From: Acanthaster planci | Taxonomy: Eukaryota; Echinodermata; Asteroidea; Valvatida; Acanthasteridae | DNA: 60,000 nt | Assembly (NCBI RefSeq): GCF_001949145.1 | Contig: NW_019091458.1 | Span: forward strand, 86,857-146,856 | Direction of reading: 5' to 3' | Part shown: positions 53,101 to 60,000 of the stretch, in pieces | Layout of the letters: the number at the start of each line of letters is the position of its first letter | How positions within the stretch are numbered: position 1 is the stretch's first letter | The notes under the pieces: model-generated | The model's input: the letters and a program-made list of their open reading frames with translations, nothing else | Databases searched by the model: none | Told to the model about the DNA's origin: nothing | Program-made: the position numbers and the translations under genes

Positions 53101-56100
53101 GTGGCTCTGTTTTTCGAGTCAAATCAAGCGCTTCTTTCATGATGCCTATAAGAGGTTACACCTAACCTCGTTCTTTTTTTCTATGTTTGTTTTGCCTTCG
53201 AGCTGAACACAGAATCGCTCCATAATCGTGATACTGAATAACGTTACCACGGCAAAATCATGTTTTCTATAATAATTGTGTTGGTCTGCGAAGTCAGACC
53301 ACGTTCCTTTCTTCTCATATGTGGCCTGCAATAAATTAGTAAATGGGAGAAATAAACACAAGCACAAAACGCCACAAAACCATTGAAATTAGTGAACATT
53401 CATTTGTTTGAACATAGGCCTATTATTTACATAACTGTTTAAAACCAGGGTACATTTGTGAAACACATGCTCTCTTATATTATGTTGCGGTAAAAATTCA
53501 CACAGTTTTGGTTGGAAAATAAGGTTCGTAATTATGTCACGGTGTGTTTTATTTCCCCATGGTCACAGCCACGCCACAGGCCCTGTCTTTAAATTGGTAC
53601 TCAATCGGTACTTGGCTACATTACCGGAGCAGCGCATATACTTGGCTGAAGTGTGTTTGTTTCTGCGTCAGAGCCTATTAAACAATCAGCAAGTTCATGA
53701 ATATCTTATGCAGTCTCGGGGCCCTTATTCCGTCTGGGTTATCCATCCTTGCAGAGCCGGGAAGATGCAGAGTCCACTGTGTACTTGGACTGGGCACGCG
53801 GCCCTGATTCCGAGCACGCCAGAGAGAGGACGGACGAGTGCGTTTATGAAGGGGGGAGCTGAATCCATGTACAGTAAACCGTCACCTCTCTGACCCAACC
53901 TGAATCTCTCTGGCTTACAAGGCGGGTCAGGCGCGATGTGGGCCCACTCGAGAGCTGCTGTGCCTCACGCTCGACCAGACGCAGTCTCTTGAGGTTTATG
54001 CCTGCGTAAGACACAACTCAGACCGTATTGTGGAGTTTATAATGAGATCGAACGGCAGTTTCGTGTCGTGATAGAATGAATGAGTCCTTCGAGAATTTTA
54101 ATGCATTATGTTACTAAAGGGCTTTCACGCACTGTTTTTGAATGTCACATCAATTGCACAATCATACAGACTCGCAGGCCTATGTGAAAGGGGGGACCTT
54201 TAAAGTGTATAATTCTAAACCATATTTCCAGAGTGGAATAAAGAATGAGATTCCAGCCTCATTGATTCTAATATTTGAAAAATGCAAATGTCTTTGGCTT
54301 GTCTGGATTTTGCACGTACAACGCAAAATGTCTCGCTGAACGCCTTTAAAAACCTCCTGTCCTAACAGTGAGAGAAGTCGATGTTTTTCCGAACTCCCGG
54401 TCAAACCACGGCATGTTATCGATACTCATGTTGTGCTATTGTCTGTACACCGTCGGAAATCAGACTCCTGGACTGATCTGTACGGATATTGAGAGCAATC
54501 TCAGCGACAAGGGCCGCGTGAAGCCAATTTTCTTAAAAAGAATTTTTGCGTCCGAGATTTCTGATGTGAAAAGCTTCACCTCTGGACATTTTTTAAGTCC
54601 AACTGGCGATAAATCAGCCACCCAGCCAGCAACAGTATTATCATTGGTTGTCTTTATAATGCTTAAGGCTTACGCTTTCTCCATTAGAGGAGGGGAAGAA
54701 ATGAGACAAACGGGTACGTCAATTTGAAGTTTGTTTAATGTACAGTCGTCCTCCGCCTGGTATGAGTTAGTTTTACCGTAAAGGTGTTAACAACACGAAA
54801 ACCCGTAGGCTGTAATTATTTGCTGTACTCACAATGACTTAAAAGGCATGAGGTACAATAGGAAAAAAGTCAGAGAAGAGAACATCAAATGAAAAGTAAT
54901 TCATTATTCTCAGTGAAGACAGATTTGTCTTTCTTTACAGGGAGATGCAGTCTATTTTGATTGTCCGAAAAGGATGAACAGCAAGGTGTTGTTACGTGTG
55001 CAAAATGCAAAGCCGACATAATAATGGCCTTACTCTCCACATGCCGGCATATAGACACTTGATACTGGGCTGGATTTCGGAATGTTTTGGTTGGTGGTTG
55101 CTGTTCCTTTTCCTTTAAAGTTGGGATGTTGCTCGTATTTTACTTACGAAGAGAAATAGCTCGGTCGGAGAAAGACGGTAGAAAATGTGGAGAATCAACA
55201 ATCATCTGTCTCATCCAAACTTCTTCTTTTGTTGCGTTTCTAGAGAGAAAAAAATTACTTCTCACGCGATCACATCTTTTGTGGATCTGGAGGCTTAAAG
55301 AGGTACACATCACGTGATACTGGTATTGCGCACTCTAGTCATGATTTTGATGTGTTTCTATTATTCGCGATCTGAGCAGTGATTGCAGTAGGCCATGTTT
55401 TGATCCAGAGTTTACATATGCTTGGACTGAAAGTGTGTCATTAGAGCCTACACCTTTCAGATTTTTTAGCCTTTCTTTTTGTCGCTGATCAGCCAGGCAA
55501 ACCTTGCTGTTTACATAAACCCGAACATAAAAACAGTAGATGTCCTGATTGATAGCGGAATGGTTGCTAGGGATCAAGTTTTAAAACTTGTTACAATCCA
55601 AGCGCACACGTTTACCACAACAGTACATGTACATGTGGTTTCCCTGTGTATTACTGAATTTGGATTGACTTCAAAACATAGCGTAGATTGAGCCGTGCTT
55701 TGGGTGCACCTGATGCAATCACACGGCGCCAACGACTAATGGAACAAGGGTACGAGGCGCGTTTTAATAATCAAGGGAGCGGCCAATATTGGCGGCGCAA
55801 ACAGTTCCGTTCTCCGGAGGCTGGGCTCATGTGCACAGAGCTAAGGCTACATATCAGTCCAGTAACTGCTATGTGTAGAGCATTTAAACATTGCTTGTCT
55901 CCCCCCCCCTTGTCGTACCACGGGAAATGGAATCTTCCATGTCGAGTACATTCCTGGTAAAAGCACAGGGATACGTGCCGTTTACTCAACGCCAAATGAT
56001 ATTTATACAAGTAAAGGGAGTTGTAGGCTACAAGCACGTTATTGATATAGGTGTATATATTTCAGGGAAAAAACAACGTCATGTCTTTGTTTCTAAATCC

Positions 56101-57647
56101 AGTTTGATAAATAGATATAGCAGCGGCTAAACGTGTATCAGCCGTCGACAGGAATTCGATGTTTCACTTGTAAGTATTGTGCAAAGTCAAAATGCCATGG
56201 TAAGATGATACTTCGTGTATAGTGAAGTGTCAGGGCTGGGGTGTGGGAACGGGCTTAAAGTAGGCTGCTTGACGGTAGATGGTGCAGATAAGGATGTGCA
56301 CCTCCGCACCACTGGATTTAAACACTGAGATACAGATGCTCATTTCAAATGATGTTTTATGCTAAATGCTTGTTTTAGGCTCTCTGCGCATTAAACAGTG
56401 ACATATCACACTTGGAAAGTTTATTTAGTAATTATGTTAATAATTATGGCAATATTGCAACCTCCATAATTTACCTACAGTTTTATCGCTGTTTTCTTAT
56501 ACCATTTTGGGGAGTTGCAATGTGCATAGGCCTTACTCGTGCGTATTAACAGGATTGTTGTAAGTCCACCAGCACTGGAATGCAGTTTGAATATTTATGA
56601 TTTGCCCACTGCGTCTGGTAATGGGAAATGTTTTATAAGGCATCGGATCCCCTAGCGGGGCCCACACGATAATAACAGCGAGGTATTCATTTTATGATGC
56701 ATAAAACGCGAAGTTAGGCCTAAGTAAATTTGCCTCTGTCGTATCACGTTTGTTATAGATTACGGCACGTGAATTGTGTTGTAACTGGATGTTTTAACAT
56801 GGAGCCCATCTTTGCCTCCAGTTGGAGCAATTCGCAATTCAGTTTGCCAGGGAAAGACCATTTTCAGCGTCACGGTTGGCGGTTTGCATGCATAGACCAC
56901 GGTGTGCATACGTCAACGATCACCACCGTGATTTAGATTCCGCCATATTGATCACCCCCTCATTTGTCCTTATCTATTTACCAATGCTAGGCCTAGTACT
57001 AGTACAGACATTAAAATCAACAACTCCTCCCTCGGTTGTTTGAAGTGAAGAAGGGTGAAAATATGTAATGTCTTCCCATGCTTGATTCATTAAGCGAAAT
57101 GTGAAAAGTGGTATAGGCTTATCGGATGCATTCTGCCAACATGTAAGCACTCAAAATGAGGGGCTGAGGAGCTCGCTATGCAGGTGTCCATGATGGATCT
57201 GAATTCAATATAATGCTATATTTATAAATTCATCAAGGTTATCAAGATCATCATATGCTGCTATTTGAAAATAAACGAATTGAATGAATTACCTCCTCTG
57301 GGGAAACAGTCATGGTTGTCAGAATTTGAGAACATTTGTCTGGTAGCTTTGGAAAGGTCATCTCCAAGGTAGCAGCATCATACAAATCAGTCGTAGGAGC
57401 TGGGAGTCTATGTGATGCAGAGGGCATGAAACCCTGGTTGTATTCTGGCATTACCGAAAGTATAGTACTTTTGACCTCTGCCATGAGAGAAAAACATTTA
57501 GTGAGTTCTGAGAAATATTTTTTGAGTCATGAGGGTCAAATCCTAACCTGATTTTTTTACTTAAGGTACAAGTCTGTACATTTTACCTTACAAACCTGAA
57601 GCACCTAACTCATCGCAGAATGTTTTCTTCTCTTCTTCTGTTGCCAT
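47051..57647 (-). CDS. Unidentified minus-strand gene, 5' exons
   Basis: Four exons join in frame with consensus splice sites: 57596-57647 (ATG; MATEEEKKTFCDELGAS), 57293-57477, 53248-53325 and 51734-51842. A fifth, 47051-47171, is possible. The phases 1, 0, 0, 1 are mutually consistent. The visible product is about 141 residues (about 181 with the fifth): an acidic/Lys start, a Pro/Ser segment (PSASHRLPAPTTDLYDAATL), an aromatic charged segment (GTWSDFADQHNYYRKHDFAV) and a basic helix (HSIRKDKVSRSACALLN). There is no signal peptide or membrane segment. I do not recognise the family. Later exons may lie to the left, in or beyond the gene-poor region. Gene-level confidence is moderate because it rests on splice logic alone. 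Confidence 0.5.
47360..51730. other. Non-coding stretch, probably intron of the unidentified gene
   Basis: No supported exon. It contains an A/T microsatellite at 49006-49063 (TTATTATTATTTTATTGTTA) and an isolated minus-strand open frame at 48208-48441 without splice support. Confidence 0.4.
51734..51842 (-). CDS. Unidentified gene, exon 4
   Basis: 109 nt, phase 0 to 1, acceptor aaaaaatgttacag, consensus donor GTGAGT. Encodes VRSLSGPPNIVHSIRKDKVS and ACALLNCITPLMIK. Confidence 0.52.
52139..52175. repeat. Short tandem duplication
   Basis: ACTTAATGTATAAT is repeated twice in tandem in an AT-rich setting. Confidence 0.6.
53248..53325 (-). CDS. Unidentified gene, exon 3
   Basis: 78 nt, phase 0-0, acceptor taatttattgcag, donor GTAACG. 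Encodes ATYEKKGTWSDFADQHNYY then RKHDFAV. The composition (W, Y, H, charged) looks like a folded domain. Confidence 0.5.
53400..57240. other. Probable intron 2 of the unidentified gene
   Basis: It includes a plus-strand 119-codon open frame (53534-53893) with no family resemblance or splice support, a GTACATGTACATGT palindrome near 55623, and a C-homopolymer near 55900. No supported gene. Confidence 0.4.
57293..57477 (-). CDS. Unidentified gene, exon 2
   Basis: 185 nt, acceptor tctcatggcag, donor GTAATT, phase 1 to 0. Encodes VKSTILSVMPEYNQGFMPS, LEMTFPKLPDKCSQILTTM and TVSPEE. This is the longest and best supported exon of the gene. Confidence 0.58.
57596..57647 (-). CDS. Unidentified gene, exon 1
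   Basis: The ATG context CCCATGG is good (G at +4). 52 nt, donor GTTTGT, phase 1. An alternative donor GTAAGG 5 bp downstream gives a premature stop after splicing, which favours the first. Confidence 0.5.
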
Positions 57648-58044
57648 GGGAATAGATGCACGTCTCTTAATACCTTTTTTGTTTTTCTCAACTATCTGTA
57701 AAACACGGCCTTGGGAAATAGGACTCTCTTCTGGTCACTCACAGGCCCATCGGGGGTATGGGCGTGCACTAGTGACCAAATTTGGCCAGTCCATATGTGT
57801 TTTTAACACAACTCAAACTAGAAAAAGATTCTTTCAGGGTTTTTAACTGTTTTAATTCAACTTTCAATAGCACTTCAAAAATCACCAAATTATTGAAGGT
57901 TCATTTTAGTTTTCATATATAGACGCAGTCTAATTTTGAGTCGCTGTATACAACTAGGAAAAGAAATCTTCCAGCGTTTGAACTGTTTCAACTCAAAACA
58001 ACCTTCAGAGGGCGCAATAACCAGTCAAAAATTTTCAAGACTAG

Positions 58045-58261
58045 GCCGTTTTCCAATATTCAACTTCGTCTCCGTTCAGGCTTCGTCTACGAAACCAATC
58101 TCCAATTGTGGGCCTGAAGTGTGTATATTAAATTGTAAGGTTTGGCTCTTTTGCATCTACTTGATGTTTTGTGGCACTATCAGACTTACTATTGAAAAGT
58201 CAAGTAGTAAAAAAAAACAGTTGAAGCGAGACGGAGCCGAAGTCGAGTATTGGAAACGGCC
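58045..58261. mobile_element. MITE with CTAG target duplication
   Basis: Left end GCCGTTTTCCAATATTCAAC and right end GAGTATTGGAAACGGCC are inverted repeats extending about 35 bp (ACTTCG.CTCCG on both sides). CTAG flanks both ends (58041-58044 and 58262-58265). No ORF. Confidence 0.78.
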
Positions 58262-58304
58262 CTAGTACCTGACCGGGCACTGGTCTCTGGAATTGACGCG
58301 CGCA

Positions 58305-58338
58305 GTCACCTTTCAAAGCAGTCACCTTTCAAAGCTAG
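58305..58338. repeat. 17-bp tandem duplication
   Basis: AGTCACCTTTCAAAGC occurs twice in direct succession, with one extra base in the second period. Confidence 0.75.
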
Positions 58339-58784
58339 TCTTTTCTAACCGTGAGAAAAATATGAGAACACACTTTAAAATGGACAAAAATGCCATCCAG
58401 TTTTTTAACTCAAGCCGTCCGAATCGATGCCAACCACACTATGATTCTGTCCAAGTTTTGGCTTAAGTCCGAAGCCTATTGTAATCTATTACCGGCACGC
58501 TCCCGACTGTGGCGTTTTTCCTGTTAAAGCTTCACTTAGGCTACTATCGGCGATGGAGGTCAGATCTGGTTTATCTTTTGGGGAAACCATTGGGCAGCTT
58601 CATAAATCTAGGGTCTATCTTATTCACTTACCTCGGGGTGTGAAAAGTATTACTTTGGCGTGACTTTCTTACGCACAGACAGTGATACCACGGTCTGCGT
58701 GGTATGATAACAAATGATGAGACATACGAATTCATTGCTTTTGTGCAACAACCCCTTTTATCTTAAGAAAGTAATCAATGCATG

Positions 58785-58810
58785 TAAACAAACAAACAAA
58801 CAAACAAACT
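58785..58810. repeat. (AAAC)n microsatellite
   Basis: About six AAAC units lie just upstream of the candidate ATG at 58831. Confidence 0.85.
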
Positions 58811-58830
58811 CAAGGAATTACTTGTGTAAA

Positions 58831-59006
58831 ATGTCCGATTTAAACAGATGGTCTGTCAGAACATTCCTCACATTGGTCGATTTTCTGTCTGGAATCGATC
58901 ACTGGAATGAATTGTGGTTGGATCCACTGAGGGTACGAGAGAGCAGTAGCTCGACGCAGTATAGCACTCTGGAATGCTATGCACAATATTTGCCCCGCAG
59001 TGTTAG
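58831..59006 (+). CDS. Possible first exon of a plus-strand gene, unrecognised
   Basis: ATG in context AAAATGT, then 58 codons (MSDLNRWSVRTFLTLVDFL, HWNELWLDPLRVRESSSS, YSTLECYAQYLP) ending at TTAG with donor GTAAAA, phase 2. The composition is protein-like, with helix-forming aromatics. It would be divergent from the minus-strand gene starting 1.2 kb away. No partner exon is visible before the window ends. Confidence 0.3.
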
Positions 59007-59380
59007 GTAAAAAAAACAGCTTTTATGTCAAAGGCCTTACCAATACCAGCAACAAACGTGGGTGCGCTGACTCAAGGCCAGGCAAAGGAATTGATTGAAT
59101 CAATCAAATTCATTGATTGTATCAGTGTGTTACCTCATTCCGCGTGAACTTGGCGGGAATTTACAGGAAATATCCCGTTCAGTGTGAAAGTATCCACCTG
59201 GTCTTTTTTTCAGACACAAAATATGAGCAGTATAACAGGGTATGGGTTTCAGCTATCTGTCCCAGATGCCAAGGGGCATTGCTCTTGTGATTGGTTTCAG
59301 TTTAAGATGTTATACACCATGATGGTCCAGCAATGCAGGTTTTGCCCCCCCCAAAAAAAATAATAGTAATGAAAATAGCC

Positions 59381-59665
59381 CCCGTTTCAGACAGGCGTTC
59401 TAGAGTCGCGACGAACCAAATGAAGAGCAAATTTTGAATTAAATACGGCAAAAGTGAGATGTCCAAACAATGAAGAGCGACCAGGCGTGCTAGCAAGCGA
59501 AAGATTGACACCTTGACGTCGCTGCTTTCATGGGCCGAACCCAATGCAAATGCATGTAGGCCAATTAAGTCGGTCTATCTGAAACTAAAATTTAGTTGGG
59601 TCGACCCGAGGCGCTATTAATTCTATTTGGTCCGGCGCGACTGCAGAACGCTTGTCTGAAACGGG
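59381..59665. mobile_element. MITE with about 40-bp terminal inverted repeats
   Basis: Left CCCGTTTCAGACAGGCGTTC and right GAACGCTTGTCTGAAACGGG are inverted and continue inward (AGTCGCG.CG.ACCAAAT on both sides). A related internal word (CTATCTGAAAC) occurs near 59575. No ORF; the target duplication is unclear. Confidence 0.8.
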
Positions 59666-60000
59666 TATGACATAACCAAATAAACAAAACCAACCAAAAC
59701 AAAACAAAAAATCAACCAGTGGGCAGATCGAATTCTCCCCTGTAATTCCGGTGCCTATGATCCGACTAAAGCTATCATTAGGATGGTCATTTGTGTCTAA
59801 TCACGCTCCTTTGCCTTACATAAGCGTCGTGTGATTTTCATGCGTCAATTATTAGGCCTCAATCCACATTCCTTTCCAGTAATGCACGTGTTCAGCACAT
59901 GCGCAGTAGCACTGAAATTTGAGTCTACAGCTCTATCATGAGTAAATGCAGGGAAAAACAATAATGTTGATGTTAATGCAACAAATAACCCCAACCCCGT

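Noticed and set aside
53534-53893. 119-codon plus-strand open frame
   Set aside because: No family resemblance, no splice partner, and a length expected about once or twice by chance in this amount of sequence.

Overview
This is eukaryotic genomic DNA from an animal: multi-exon genes with GT-AG introns, many degraded DNA transposons and foldback elements, fragments of non-LTR retrotransposons, and one assembly gap (423 N). The abundant palindromic TACATGTACATGTA and TAGGCCTA words, and a gene of the TRANK1 type, suggest a marine invertebrate deuterostome, most likely an echinoderm (hemichordate or cephalochordate not excluded). The species assignment is inference.

Bases 1-35,500 hold the 5' part of one large minus-strand gene that leaves the window at the left edge. 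I could place 19 consecutive coding exons, from an ATG at 35,479 to an exon ending at 558. Every splice phase agrees, giving about 1,337 codons. The encoded protein begins with a TPR segment, then ankyrin-type repeats, a Pro-rich linker, a long Glu/Arg/Lys-rich helix, a TPR-like segment, a second ankyrin block, an acidic linker, and the start of a P-loop NTPase/helicase region. The last visible exon stops inside the Walker A motif. This matches TRANK1 (TPR and ankyrin repeat-containing protein 1), whose C-terminal half is a UvrD-like helicase region and would lie to the left of the window.

The introns are a transposon graveyard. The clearest object is a nested stack at 12,565-15,745: a Tc1-type element with a dead transposase, carrying a piggyBac-type MITE with an exact TTAA duplication and a LINE fragment flanked by an 11-bp target duplication. 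Other introns hold an 11-bp minisatellite, a degenerate GATCC-rich repeat array, pogo/Tigger-like elements, a hAT-type foldback built of GTACTCG words, and two inverted copies of a TTAA-flanked repeat 10 kb apart.

Bases 35,500-60,000 are gene-poor. They hold the N gap (36,961-37,383), a foldback element (38.0-38.4 kb), and a minus-strand LINE fragment with PHD-finger-like, endonuclease and N-terminal RT segments (39.4-41.35 kb). A second minus-strand gene of unknown function starts at 57,647; four phase-compatible exons are visible, plus a possible fifth. Weak plus-strand exon candidates lie at 44.8-45.6 kb and 58.8-59.0 kb. Two MITEs sit near the right end. I found no rRNA, tRNA, CRISPR or operon-like structure and no clear new dedicated system. 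The most interesting content is the TRANK1-like architecture, the nested transposons and the unidentified second gene.
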